Shown piece by piece: positions 10,879 to 22,576 of a stretch of DNA of 64,000 bases. Under the pieces are notes generated by a model. The model searched no databases, had not been told where the DNA came from, and saw only the letters and a list, made by a program, of their open reading frames with translations. Both the position numbers and the translations under genes were made by a program. Each line of letters starts with the position of its first letter. The stretch's first letter is position 1. The stretch lies in contig NC_087071.1 in the NCBI RefSeq assembly GCF_963678635.1, positions 46,794,889 to 46,858,888 of the forward strand, written 5' to 3'. Source of the stretch: Symsagittifera roscoffensis (lineage: Eukaryota; Xenacoelomorpha; Acoela; Convolutidae).

Positions 10879-11089
10879 GATAAAATGTTCCTTTGTTACG
10901 GTTAATTCTACTTAGTTACAAATAAGATATGTTTAAAAAGTGAATTAATCTCTAAGTTAAAACATTAAAAAAGTGAGCGGTCATTCTCTCCGTCGGAGAG
11001 AATGAAGATAGCAAGGTCAAATCAAGATTAACCAATTAAGATACTTTAAAGTAATTAGTGAAATAAAACAAATGGTAAGAATCACAACA
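10878..11089 (-). repeat. 5' LTR of the intact gypsy element
   Basis: 212 bp, TG...CA on the minus strand, with the promoter expected inside it. The perfect 11-bp inverted repeat recurs at 10982-11004. The last base of the LTR is the A of the gag ATG. Confidence 0.95.
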
Positions 11090-11094
11090 CTCTA
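11090..11094. repeat. Target site duplication, right copy (CTCTA)
   Basis: Matches 4500-4504. The sequence resumes with 'ccctgtataaccggc', which continues the repeat unit broken at 4500. Confidence 0.9.
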
Positions 11095-14000
11095 CCCTGT
11101 ATAACCGGCAACGCGCTGATTTCTAGAAAAAAAAGTAACAAGATAAGTTTCTGTAGAAAAAACTTAATTAAATTTTTACACAGGTGAAGAAATTCAAAAA
11201 CTGCAACAGTTCAAAAGTTTCTGAAAAACTCATCTTTTTCAAAAGTAGGGCTGATTCATATCTTTGCATGCAAATTAATAATTCTATTACAAACTTAAAC
11301 CAAGCGAAGAAATAGTCAAAAGTTTAAAAGGTTTATTTTTAAAAATCTTGCAACCAAATAAAGTAACTCAAAAAGTTTCCACTCCTTTCAATCTGTTCAC
11401 ATGACTTTCCTTTCACAAGTTTCTTTTTACTGAGAGGGATAGAAAACATTCCTTTGCTTTTATACCGTAAAAATAGAACAATTGGCAACTTAATTACCTG
11501 AAACATCGCAAAAAATATCGAAGGTGTTATAACACAAGACTTTGAAATATAGTAAAAAGTGCTGATATCTTTTTGCAAGCTTGCATTGTGGCAACTGCAA
11601 CTTTTTGGTAACTACTAGAAAGAAGTTTGTCAAAAAATTGATTATCTACTATCTTGTAGTTGTCAGAAAAATGTCACATTTGATCGTTTTTGTGAAGCTT
11701 TTTAGTTTTTCTGAAATTTATCGTCTCAAATCTGGGTTCAATAAATAGTACAGGTTGTCGTGTATCCGGCGAGGTCTTAATTTTGTAAAAGTCAAACTTT
11801 GAAGTGTTCAACGTTTTCCGGAAATATTTGTATCTCGAAAACTACCCTCCAAAATCTGAGATTAAGTATTCAATCAAAAACTGGTTATAGTTTTTTTAAA
11901 TTAATAACGATCTACGTCCTAGTTTCAAGGAAAAAGCAAAGGCCTCAAAAAACGCAATTTTTAATGACTTTTGACTGTTTTTGTGAAACTGTGTTCTTCA
12001 CAAAAACTACTGTCAAAAATTTCTATTAAATCAATAAAACATACGTTCTTGTTTTTTCTTAAAGCTGTCCTTTAAAAATGTCAAACTCTGAATTGTGTAC
12101 CGAGTTTCTTACTTTTCATGAAAACTACGCGACTAAATCTTAGTGTAGTTTTTAATATAAATATCAGGTTCAGACTGTTGCTTTTTGCTGCTGATTCTGT
12201 GGCGCCATAGTTTTTGTAGAAAAAATCAAATGCTACTGAAAAGTCGATTTCGTTAATTGTAGACCGTGTTTTGGAAACTTGACTTTTCTCGGAAACTACT
12301 TTGCCAATAAGGAGGTTACGGGTTCACCCGAGTAGGCAGGTTTGGAAATCATGAATCTGTATGAAGAGCTACTTATGTTAAGTGAATAAAAGGTTTTATT
12401 CTCGGTAAAATCTTTTTTTTTTAAATCGTAAATCGACATTTTTCGAGATCAAGGGTTAAGTCGAGCTAAAATAGGAGGGTTAGTGTATATAAACCTGGCT
12501 AAACATCTAGTTATTTTTTAGTGAAAACAATGTTTTCTCGGAAAAGTCAAATCTTTGAAATTTGATAGTTTTTCGGAACTGTCGACCATCAAAATAACAA
12601 GTAGGAAATAACAAGTTGTAATTTCATTGCACACAAATCTACGCCCTAACTTCAAGAAAACAACCGTTTTGGATTTAGAAAAATTCTATTTTCGGAAATG
12701 TGACAGTTTCTTGGACAATTTGATTTTTCTCAGAAACTACTCTGCCGATCTTGCACTTAAGTATTGAAAAGATAGGTTATGTGGTTTTTATGGCTAAGTG
12801 GGGTTGAAGTTCAGAGAAAAACAGTCATGGACTTGTGAAAGTCCATTCAGGTTTCAACCAATTAAACCGGCTAAAAATCCATGCTTTAGTGGTTACTTAT
12901 AAGGTTAGCTGAGATGTTGTCGTGTACTCCGGGAAAGTGCAATTTTTGCTTTGTCAACCGGATTCTTTTTCAACACTTTTTCAACTTCTATCTTGTCAAT
13001 TTTGAGTTGAAAAACTTAAACCCAAAAAAGTTTTGGGGCTTTCCCTGTATTAGCGGCCACTCGTCTTCTTTCATAGAGAAACCGTTATGGACTTAAGAAA
13101 TGTCATTTTTCAACCCTTTCTTGAAAACCACCGTGCGGCTTCGGATATCTGGGGCTCAATCAAATAAACAACTGTGAATCAAGTATTTTTGCTAGTTTTT
13201 GATTTGTTCTTTTCTGTTACTATTCTCTCATTTAACTCATTTAACATTCATTAACTGTATATTTAAAACTTACAGTGAGTCATACAGGTACCTCCAGCTT
13301 TAGCTGGGCCCTTACTATTTTCTTAACAAAAAAAATCTTATGCATTATGAGTTAAGTATGAGGTAACTTAGCTGAAATAAAAGAAAAGTCTACATATTTT
13401 TTGTAACTTGAACGATGATTTTTCTTCTGCTCACTAAAAATCTCCTGTTGTTTCTAGTGGTTTTTTGGACTGTAGCAAGTATTTTTCACTTTTTCACAAA
13501 AGAAAAGATTTCTGAACTCAAGCAAGTAGTTTCATCTTAAAAAGTCGTGGATTGCCTAACTTAATTCCTGGTAGACGTCTATTCACGCTTCAACATTTTC
13601 CATTAATAAGTTTTGATTATTCGCATTTTGGGAAATTCCTGATTAAAGAATGACCGGCTTTTGGTCTCACCTGGGGTGATCAAAGACACGGAATGACCGG
13701 CTTTTGGTCTCACCTGGGGTGATCAAAGACAAACTTGGAACTGCAATTGAATTAAAAACTATACACGTTTGTGAATTTTGCGAAAAATACTATTCTTAAT
13801 TTGAACTACCGAAAAAAAAAAGAATTTTCTTGAGCATGGTCCAAGAGAGCTAATTTAAATGTTGTAAAATCTTGAAAAATTGCGCAAATGTTTTTTAATC
13901 CTCATGGGTGGCATAATCCGAGTCACTGAATTGTTTTCTATGACTTTTTTACATCTTGATAAATTTCTGTTTTTTTACACTTTCTTTAACAATTACCCCA

Positions 14001-16330
14001 TGCAAATTGCTTTGAATTCATTTTAATGTACCTCTAATTAGAGCAAAAAAGATGTCCCTGTTTGCAGCTGACGCAACATCCAGAAGCTTTGAGTCTCGTC
14101 GCCAAAACAGATGTTGCATGTGCGAGGAAGCTTCCTCACCAAATTCTGTTTTTGTAACTAAAATTTAGCCATCTTTTTGCTGAAAAGTAAGTCTTTAAAT
14201 ATTTTAGAATCGTTTCACTTAAAACTACATTCACTAATCCTTTCAAGTGTTATACAGATTATGTTTGTAATGAATTTTTTGGTATGCCATGTATTTTCCC
14301 GAAAAATTTAAAAGATAAGTGATTGAATCTACTCATTGTGGTATAGAAAGTAAGTTATTAGTTATGAAAAATAATAATGCTTGTGGCAGATTCAAAAAAT
14401 CAATATGTTTGCAATCAAATAAAGCAAATGAAGCTAAATATGCTATTTGTACATAAGTTCAATTGTTTCGCCAAAGCGATCAGAGATGTTTAAATCGGAG
14501 ATTGGCAATATTTAGACTTGCGATGGGAACTAGACTTTTTCCCGTCAACAACTTTGCTTACAAGAAATTGAGCTTGTTTTAATATTGAAATTTTGCAACA
14601 ATCAGGTTCCTTAGCACTTGACCTGTAGGTAAAGCGGTTGCTTTTGCACCTTAAGCCTTGGCATTCGAGTCTTGGCAGGACCTTGTTTTTTTCGGTGTCT
14701 GAAATTGAAATTTTTTCCTGGAAAAGTTGGATAGTCGAAATATAGTTTGTCCACTGTAACCTTTATTTTGCGCTGTAAGCTGTTTTCATCGTTGCCTCAA
14801 GTGTTGTTGATGGATTCTTGTAGTTTTAAAAATTTATTGTCCCTGATTTGTATATGTTCCTGGCAGGACCTTGTTTTTTGTAAGTATAAAACTAAAACTT
14901 TTTTTCCGGCTTAGGTGCCACATCACGCTTTTTTCTTCTGCGGTAAGCAAATATTATGGTAGTTACAAGTGTTGTTCATCGTAGCTTCAGGAGGACTTGA
15001 AACTTAAAAGTTTTTCTTAAAACCATTTTTTTTTCGGCTGAGCTGTTGTCTGCTCAAAGACTTTCGGCTTTGTTTCCGCCTCGTAAGTTTTTTTTTGCAA
15101 ATTTGAAATACTTATTTCTTGCTTGGCTTGTTCGCTCTGAGTTTTTGTTTGACAAAAACAGGCGTTATGAAAATGTATGGGATTGTGTTTTTTGTTTTAT
15201 TTCTTTGAGGTGGTTTGGAGTTTTTTTCTTTTCTTTAAGAGTTAAGTTTTTCTGAAAAGCATTTGTTCTGGTTTTTAAGAAATGGTTATCAATGGATAGA
15301 CTACCTAATCTCTTCTGTGCCTGCATATTCCTCTTGTCTCGTTTTACTTTATTTCATTGTCTAGAACCTTTGAAAAGGTCTGCTGGGAGAATATTGGACC
15401 CATGTTTTTGGATCTTTTCGTTTTATTAAAAATCACCCTACCAAATCAACTATTTTGGGCTTAATTGATGGAGCTCGTTGTTTGAAGTTCACATGCGCTA
15501 ATGGCCACTCTCAAATTTCTTAACACAAAAAGTTATGGCCCCTGGAATTGTCAATTGATTGATTTTTTGACCGCTTTTTAAAAACTTATGACTTTCCTCG
15601 AAAACTTCCTTATCAACTTTGAGATTTTTGGTTCAATGGAGAGAACATAATGTGAAATGTTTGCTTGACATGGTGGCATTTTCGGAAGTTTTTTTAAACA
15701 GTTGGTTACCGGACTCAGAACTGTCAAAATTTTCTCACGTAGTAGCGTTCCAAATCCGAGATCTTGGGTTAAATTGTCTTAACAGTTTAGAGGAAACTCC
15801 ATTGTATTAGCGGCTTAGCCCAAAAAATTTTTACATAAAATATTATGGTCCTCATTTATTTGGTCTCATTTATGTAGTCTTTTTTAAATGTTTTTGAACC
15901 GTTTTTCGAAACTTTTTGGCTTTTCTCGATAATCCCCCTTCCAAATCGGAGATTTTTTGAGTTCAATTGAAATAACAAAATGTGTGAATTTTTTCAGCAT
16001 CAGTTGCTGCGCCCTACTTTTTTTGACAAAAAGTAATGATTCTCGGGTAAGTCATATTTTAGATTTGTTGACCGTTTTTTTTTGGAAACTGCTTAACTTT
16101 TCTTCATAACTATTCTGCCAAAACTACATCAAGAACTGAATCGAAATAAGAGGTTGTTGGAAGCCTCACTGCTTAAGCAGCTACGTTCAACTTTTTTAGA
16201 AAAAATTCTGGTCTTCGGAAAGTCAAATTTTGTAACTTTGGGCGTTTTTCGGAAAATTCCCTTAATTATTTGCTACTGAAATAAAAACTGCAAATTATCA
16301 AACAGGTTTCTTCAGCTTTAGCTGGGCCTC
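11095..16330. repeat. Ancient degenerate tandem repeat region, AT-rich
   Basis: A kernel resembling 'tctcggaaactactctgcc' followed by a 'gagatt...ttcaa' string recurs near 11833, 12118, 12288, 12732, 13122, 15597, 15935 and 16102. A second kernel resembling 'tagcggctacgccct' and 'gttatggcc' lies between. Spacing varies from about 170 to 440 bp. Units are heavily diverged. The same unit is seen at about 4320-4500, left of the gypsy insertion. No open frame longer than about 80 codons follows the repeat, so it looks like an eroded satellite or dispersed-repeat cluster. Confidence 0.55.
13648..13732. repeat. Two-copy 43-bp tandem duplication
   Basis: The block 'gaatgaccggcttttggtct' and its continuation occur at 13648-13690 and again at 13691-13732 with almost no differences. 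It stands out because the surroundings are strongly diverged. Confidence 0.9.
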
Positions 16331-18734
16331 GAGACATACATCGAGACATACGAAAATTTTAGTTCATCTATTTTTTATAATTTTCCTTTTTTCATAAATT
16401 TTTCATGCTTGTATTGAATCGCAAGTCGTTTGAAGCTATGCCTCACCTCTGCAGATTTTTTATGATTAGTTTTGATATGTTTTGTGTTTATTTACTTACA
16501 TTGTTATATTTTCAAGATGAAAATAAATAGCTTTAATCACACAAAATTCATTAATTAAAAGTAAAACTAAAAGCGATGCTGTCTGTTACTTCTGTTTAAT
16601 TCCTGTGTAAAAATTGAGTAGCATTCTATTTTTTTGAAAAAATAAAAGATCTATAACAGACCATACAATTACCGTTAGCCTTACTTATAAGCTATTTATT
16701 TTTCGTACATCTTAGAAGACCACGAGTTAAATGTGGGTCCCAGTATCATTAGGCTTCTCGTGGTGGGACCGGCTACGGCGAAAATGATGACATCCTCCTC
16801 CCTTTTGGTTGGTCGTGTAGGACCGAGGAACAAAATCAAAAACCAGTTATGTAAAAACTGCTTCTCGGGAGAAAAAAATATATTTTAGACCAAGGGAAAA
16901 GTAAATGAGAAAAGATGAACAATAGTTTACTTTACGCTTCATTAAAACCCATATCAGTAATTAGGTGGTTTTGCGGTTTCCGAAAAATTGCTCTCTCAAG
17001 TAGAAAGTTTTCGGCTAGTTTTTTGTTGAATAAACTAGTTTCGAACTCAAACAAAGCAAGATAAGGGTTTCTGGCAAATTTACAATTAGACTCTACAGAA
17101 GATTATCCTTTTGTTTTTTTTTGTCATTTTTTTCTTTACAATGGTTGGACTTTAAACCATCAGTAATCTGCCTCATTGAGACGTGGTTATCTGAGAAAAA
17201 GTCTAGAATAAACACACAAAAATTTGATTCACGTAAAAATTAAAACAAACGTGTAGAAAAAAGAAATCATGCATATTTCAGTAATTTTCAATTTAAAAAA
17301 AATTTTCACCAGTGTTATACATAATAAAAAAATATATCAGTTATTTGCATACTACCAACTTCGGTTCCAGAAAACGTTTTTAGAAAATCAACTTGACAGT
17401 TTTAATTGTTTTCTACTAGAAAACGTTTTTTTGCGGAGATTTTAACAACAATTTCTGTGAAAAAAAAACCAAGAAAACTGTGTGAATATCACATTGTGAA
17501 TTGTTCAATGTAAAATTTTGAAATTCATTTATCTAACTAGTATTGCATCAAAATGTCGCAAATCAACGAATGCATTGCAAGAAAAGGAGCCAATGAAAAA
17601 AATCAATCGACAAAGGAAAAAAATAGCGAGTGTGACTAGCGAAAAAGTAACATTTTTTTAATTAATATGTTGCCAAAGAATTTGAATTATTTGCATACGA
17701 ATGACCATGTCATCAAAACTTGCTAACTAAAAATCAAAAACAAACTAACACAGATGAGTGACAAGTTTTTCCCACTTAAGAGGGAAAGTTTTGCATGAAA
17801 CCAAGAAGATAGGTAACGAAACGAAAAATTCCTCCACTAAAAAGACAGACTAAGTCAAAATATTGAGAACGACAAATTAACCGCTGATCAGGCGGCTTTT
17901 TGAAAACATCCCTATTAAGTTGAATATTCTAAGGGGCAAGAAAAATGGAAAAGCTATTGAAATAAGTTGAACATTATCCCTGCCAAATAAAGCCTCAATC
18001 TTTTCAGATCTGTAATTGAAATTTAAGAAAAAAAATGAGTCAGCCACTCCAGCAAACTTCACTTGTGAAAAAAAGCTAGATTAAATTAAACTTGCAAGTG
18101 TCGGTAGTGTAATAACTTTTTGTCGATCCTTACCTCAGAACAGCCGAAATCAATATTCTTCAAAAACACAATACGCACGGCAAGTCCTCAATACACAATA
18201 AGTGCGAGTCAAATCTCACAAACAAGCATAGGTCAGACGACTAAGACATCAATTACTTTTTCTTGAAACACTGAAGAGATATGTTAGTAGATACTCTCGG
18301 AATTATGTTTTACAAATGCCTCGAACAAGTATTGTTCCCGAATACTAACACTTAACAAAACTTGTCCTGTTACATACAAGAGGCAGGAAAAAATCCCAGA
18401 AAAACATGGGAGAATTGGCAATATTGAGGAAAACTTTTAAAGTACTAAAAAACAATCGCACGAAGCAGTTCGTATGAAAATTCAATTTGATGTCGCAAAA
18501 AAACGTTGTTATTTTAAGCGCAACAAAGCAATGGTATCACTAATAAAAAAATTAACCTGGAACTAAAATGTAGTTTCAATACAGTTATGGTGCAATTTTA
18601 TAGATTTAAAACTATGAAGCCTTCTATTTTATTTACGAAACCTTCTACTTTACTCAACAATCTGCCCAAAATTATCTTTAAGGACCTGCAGTAAAATTTT
18701 CAAAGTTTTAATTGTCAGATCGTCTACTGTATAT
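16331..18734. other. AT-rich non-coding DNA
   Basis: No gene is supported. An 8-bp inverted repeat (ACCACGAG at 16719-16726, CTCGTGGT at 16757-16764) sits in a small island of higher GC that also holds GGGTCCC and GGGACC. The rest shows long A/T runs. Confidence 0.5.
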
Positions 18735-19640
18735 TGTAACATTCGTCTATTGCAGTCACACATGAGGCTTAAGAAAAATAGGCCCTATAACCATTGGCTC
18801 AAGAGTCAGGGACACTATCTCTTGTGTTTTTCTACCTCAAATCAGTCGGAGCCAATTCGGTTCGCTTGTGACATGAGACTACGACCCGTTACAGCTTAAG
18901 GCTACTACCAAAATATCCCCCCACTCTAGAAATAAGAACGTCCCCATACTTAGGTCTCAAAATACCCAAAATACATGAACGCCGTTAAAAACCGGGTCGG
19001 AACAATCCGTTAAGTTACTTTTTATTAGACAGTGGAACTTTGATCCATTTCAGATGGATCAACCTAAAACTCGCCTTACCTCAACATAACAATCATAAAA
19101 CACACTCTAGAAATTTAAATTAGTACTCACATTGTAGCACGCTCAAGAACTGGGAGTAATCAAGTCGGTAATCAACTCGAGAATTAAATAATGTAACTAA
19201 AATGAGTTTAATGTTTGTCAGTTTTAACAACAAGAATAAGTTTGTACTCTAGACTATAGTTTCTCGTGAACCATTGGGACACTCAAGTTGTCCACCTTTC
19301 CACCGAAGGTTCACTCTAGTCCAGTTTAGAATAATACTCCAGTCAAGTCAAAATAATCCAGTTCGTGGGAACACGCTTCTTTCTGTTTCAAATAGGACAG
19401 CTCTACTCTAGCTTTTATTGTGTCGGAAATTGCGAATAGCAATTTCCTACTGATTTATCTTGCAACTTTCCCGCGATTGTTACTCGATTGATCTAATTTT
19501 TCTTTTTCTTCTTTCAGTTATCGCGAGAAAATCGTGCATGACAGGCTCTATTCGAATTTTTGAAAAATCAAATTTCACTTCAAAATTAAGTGCTCTGGTG
19601 TTTCTCAAGGTCAAACTTCCAAATATGACCGACTGGCACA
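18735..19640 (-). repeat. 3' LTR of the giant element
   Basis: On the minus strand it runs from TGTGCCAGTC to GAATGTTACA, 906 bp. It is preceded on the element side by a short purine stretch (CCGGGGAG) that could be the polypurine tract. It matches 38145-39046 almost completely. Confidence 0.92.
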
Positions 19641-20068
19641 TACTCCCCGGACTCAAGATCGATTTCCTCATCGCGTGCTGTCGTCTGCCAGTGAGTCCCA
19701 GAAAACCGAGTGTTGCTCAAGATACAGTGCCAGTGGTCATTTACAGAAGTTTGCAGCAGACTTAAGCTTATCTACACCCCAAAATTCACGGCCATATAAA
19801 ATTTTCACTTTATCGCTAAACAGCAATCAAAATCTGCACACACCTGCACCCTTGAATTCTCGCTTTTCAAGCCAATCATTAAAAATTTCTTTTGTCCCAT
19901 TTAATCAGGAAATTGTCATGCAGCATTTTGATTTATATAGTAAATATAGCATATTAATAGCAATATCTGATTCGTTAAAATTTCTTTTTCGTGAACCCAG
20001 ATTTCATCCGGATTCACACTCAAGCCCCCCTTCCCTCTCAAGACTCAAGATCTCTTTGAGCCATCCGC
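19641..20068 (-). other. 3' non-coding region of the giant element
   Basis: About 430 bp between the last ORF and the 3' LTR. AT-rich in its middle. No gene is seen; it ends in the candidate polypurine tract. Confidence 0.6.
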
Positions 20069-20371
20069 TCACTTCGCACTCTTCGCCTTGGAGGTTCCGG
20101 ACTCTGAGGTACTAGATACGGCAAACTGTCTCAACAGTTCTTCTTCATCATCGGAACTAATCACGATCTCCTCCCAAGCCTTCAGCTGTTCATAGGATCG
20201 CATCCATTCTCTTTGCTCCTGTAACCTCTTTGCCTGGTTGGGTAGTGCCTTCACCTTAGATTCTCGGTTCAAACAAAAGGAATTGTGAAGGCTCAGGCTC
20301 ACGTTCTTCGCCAAGTCCTCCTCTAATATCGATTCCCTCGCTTTGGTATTGTCTCTAGACACTTTACCCAC
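20069..20371 (-). CDS. C-terminal piece of the second polyprotein, giant element
   Basis: About 100 codons that overlap the preceding frame by 8 nt, so a one-base indel probably separates them. The first codon in the open frame is GTG, not a convincing start. The product is charged, with a central Gln/Arg-rich helix and an acidic patch (SSDDEEELL) before a Ser/Lys-rich end. It was not recognised. It is read here as the end of the ORF2 polyprotein rather than a separate gene. Confidence 0.6.
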   Translation of the reverse strand: MGKVSRDNTKARESILEEDLAKNVSLSLHNSFCLNRESKVKALPNQAKRLQEQREWMRSYEQLKAWEEIVISSDDEEELLRQFAVSSTSESGTSKAKSAK

Positions 20372-21806
20372 TCTCTTCCATCCTGTCGTGATCGCATTTC
20401 GATGGGTTAACAGGGGTCTCTTGAAAGCTTCCGGCCCAATCTCGGCCTGGAACTATCGATACTCCTTTTGATATTTTCTCATGTGGTCTTTTGTTGTCAT
20501 GTATAACCATGACGTCAGTGTCGCTCTCTTCCATGTTTGGAGCAACCCCCACAGGTTTTCTGATCACGTTCTGTCTTTCATGGTCGCTCGTGTTTTCACT
20601 CTCCAACTTCAAAAGTTCTTCTCCCCAGATATCACTCAAGTCATCTCTCAACTCTTTCGGTACCGTCCCTCGGATTTTTCTCAACGGCTTGTGTGAATGA
20701 TGCGACATCCGAGCCAACCTCACGCATTTGGGCACTGAAAAGGCTTTGTCTACTAATATTCTCTGGCTGGATGCTTCCACCATCGCCATGCGCAGTGGGT
20801 AGTGACTTCCGCACAAATTGGCCATCACTGACCCTATCAGAGATTTTGCGTTCAATGGCAGGCCATAAGCTTCGCTCATGGGAAACCCCATTTCCGCCTC
20901 GAGACCAACTTTCCAGCTCCGGATGTGCTTTTGAGTCACCTGCAATACTCCAGGCCCTGATTCCACGCTCAACGCAGTCACTAAATGGTCTTCAGACTCT
21001 AGCCTCTCTAGTGATTGCAAACTACACATTCTCGAGAAGAATCCGAGAGCCGTTGCTACGTTTACCGTAGTTCTCGCGTAACACTCCGCCACTATTTGTA
21101 CTTCACTTTTCTCCCTTTCCGTGATGTCTTCAAACCAAGTGACTAGATCTTCTTTTTGGAAGGACAATATCCTGACACACGATCGTCCATCGCAGGTGTG
21201 CTCTCCACTCCCACACGTCAAATCCAGACAACTACCTGGCTCCATCTTCTTTGCTGACTCCAGACTGCTTATCTTTTCGCCTGACTCCTTCATCTGAGGC
21301 AAGATCAGTTTGTGCACCACACTCAATTTCGCTAAATCTTCGTCTTCCGTTGGTGCTAGCCTCACCCGCTCGGTGGTCTCTTTGATCAGACTCGCGTGGG
21401 GATGTGGGCACCAGGAGGGTCTCAGTAATTTCCATACCACTCCCAAGTTCGTGATCAACAAGCCATTGCCATTACCCATGTTCACCTCAACGCTCTTATT
21501 CGAGCGTGGAATGCTCACCACCTCCGGTGTTTTCTCAAGAATTAGGCCCAGGCTCGGCCTCTCTCTCTCCACCGCGTCTATTTCCACTATTTTTTCCGGA
21601 CAAAACTTCAGCAGTTCCGTAACCTCATGGTTTCTGTGAGCACCTCCAGCTTCTGAATCTAAGAAGGGGTTGTAGGCTATCCCCATTACTCCTGACACGT
21701 ATTGATAATCCCCTTTTTCACCGAGTCTCGAGTACTGCTCTGGCGAGGTCAGATTACGATGAACATCGTGTTCCTCTTCGAATTTCTTGTTGTAAAACCT
21801 CCGCAC
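20364..21806 (-). CDS. Unidentified region of the second polyprotein, giant element
   Basis: 480 codons from the first ATG. The open frame continues about 40 codons further upstream (towards 21925) without an ATG, so this is an internal piece cut by a frameshift. It contains a Cys-rich segment near residues 195-212 (LTCGSGEHTCDGRSC) that could bind metal, a His cluster (MSHHSHKP) and an acidic C-terminal third. I looked for an integrase zinc motif with a D,D-35-E core and for a tyrosine recombinase signature and saw neither. No family was recognised. Confidence 0.6.
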   Translation of the reverse strand: MRRFYNKKFEEEHDVHRNLTSPEQYSRLGEKGDYQYVSGVMGIAYNPFLDSEAGGAHRNHEVTELLKFCPEKIVEIDAVERERPSLGLILEKTPEVVSIPRSNKSVEVNMGNGNGLLITNLGVVWKLLRPSWCPHPHASLIKETTERVRLAPTEDEDLAKLSVVHKLILPQMKESGEKISSLESAKKMEPGSCLDLTCGSGEHTCDGRSCVRILSFQKEDLVTWFEDITEREKSEVQIVAECYARTTVNVATALGFFSRMCSLQSLERLESEDHLVTALSVESGPGVLQVTQKHIRSWKVGLEAEMGFPMSEAYGLPLNAKSLIGSVMANLCGSHYPLRMAMVEASSQRILVDKAFSVPKCVRLARMSHHSHKPLRKIRGTVPKELRDDLSDIWGEELLKLESENTSDHERQNVIRKPVGVAPNMEESDTDVMVIHDNKRPHEKISKGVSIVPGRDWAGSFQETPVNPSKCDHDRMEESG

Positions 21807-21918
21807 CTCATCCAGCTTTCTGTGGCTCTCTAGGGATAGTCTGGAGCCATCCTCCTTCTCTATTCCAGTACTCTGATATACGTTTAATATGATCGTCGAG
21901 ACTCTCCTTTCTACGGTT

Positions 21919-22152
21919 TTACTTCCGCTTGCTCTTTGGTGGCCCGCCCAGGCTCAAGCCTGAATTATCCCTGGCCACATGTTGCATCAGTGCTTGATAC
22001 ACTTCTAGCATCTTGCCTCCGAACTTTAGCCTGTCGTACGAGGTCAGTGTCTCCAACTCTATTCCCAACAGACTCCATGTGAACATCAGATGTCCTGCGG
22101 TCCTAACGAAGGGATTCGCAATCAGTGGTGGTGCTGACGAGGGTGTCCTCAT
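21919..22152 (-). CDS. Unidentified short piece of the second polyprotein
   Basis: 77 codons overlapping the end of the upstream piece (22103-22543) in another frame. It ends in a basic run (PPKSKRK) that resembles a nuclear localisation signal. Overlap and context suggest it is the true continuation of that piece after a small indel. Function unknown. Confidence 0.5.
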   Translation of the reverse strand: MRTPSSAPPLIANPFVRTAGHLMFTWSLLGIELETLTSYDRLKFGGKMLEVYQALMQHVARDNSGLSLGGPPKSKRK

Positions 22153-22543
22153 TGCCTCTAAAATGATCCTTCAACAAGTTCTGCCAGGATCTCTTCAGCT
22201 GGTTCGCCAATTCTATCTGGTTAATTTCAGCCTTTTGCTGGGTGGCCCAATTACGTCGTCTGCGAGCTACTCCACTGTCCAACTTCTTCAAGCAGTCTTC
22301 CATTTCCTTCAATGTCTCGAGGGCCACCCACCATGGCCGGGAGGTGTTCCTCGTCTTGCTCCTCTCCAGTGGATCACTCGTCACTTGCTTCCCCGTGGCC
22401 TGGTGCCCCTTCGAGACCCATTCCTTGCCAACATCCACTTCCCATGTCTGTCCGTTTGTTGAGCCTCTCTTCACGTTTATCTTCTGGGGCTTGTAGTCTT
22501 CCTCCGATGTCGAACTGGTGGAAGCCTCTATTTCCCTTTCCAC
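22103..22543 (-). CDS. Unidentified charged piece of the second polyprotein
   Basis: 146 codons, rich in K, E, Q and R with a likely helical middle (residues 70-130) and a basic cluster (ARRRRNW). It lies just downstream of the 530-codon piece in a different frame, so a frameshift near 22560 is likely. Alternative overlapping frames here are less protein-like. Function not recognised. Confidence 0.5.
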   Translation of the reverse strand: MEREIEASTSSTSEEDYKPQKINVKRGSTNGQTWEVDVGKEWVSKGHQATGKQVTSDPLERSKTRNTSRPWWVALETLKEMEDCLKKLDSGVARRRRNWATQQKAEINQIELANQLKRSWQNLLKDHFRGNEDTLVSTTTDCESLR

Positions 22544-22576
22544 TTCGTGTGGTCTTCTGAGCTCCGTGTTGCTCTT

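Larger units (their letters stand above)
4505..11089 (-). mobile_element. Intact Ty3/gypsy-type LTR retrotransposon, 6.6 kb
   Basis: Two 212-bp direct repeats (4505-4716 and 10878-11089) start TG and end CA and differ at one position seen by eye (4662 against 11035). They are flanked by a perfect 5-bp target duplication, CTCTA (4500-4504 and 11090-11094). Between them lie a primer-binding site, one unbroken 1955-codon gag-pol frame, about 290 bp of 3' non-coding sequence and a polypurine tract. Near-identical LTRs, a perfect target duplication and an intact ORF indicate a very recent insertion that could still be mobile. A truncated sister family with LTRs of the same length lies in the array at 52060 and 61077. 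Confidence 0.95.

Noticed and set aside
14605-14690. tRNA-like stretch with A-box- and B-box-like strings (possible SINE)
   Set aside because: The T-arm and acceptor stem do not pair, and no repeat edge or tail could be defined.
16719-16770. Pseudoknot from ACCACGAG/CTCGTGGT with GGTCCC/GGGACC
   Set aside because: The crossing loop would be zero nucleotides long, so the knot is not feasible; only the simple stem stands.
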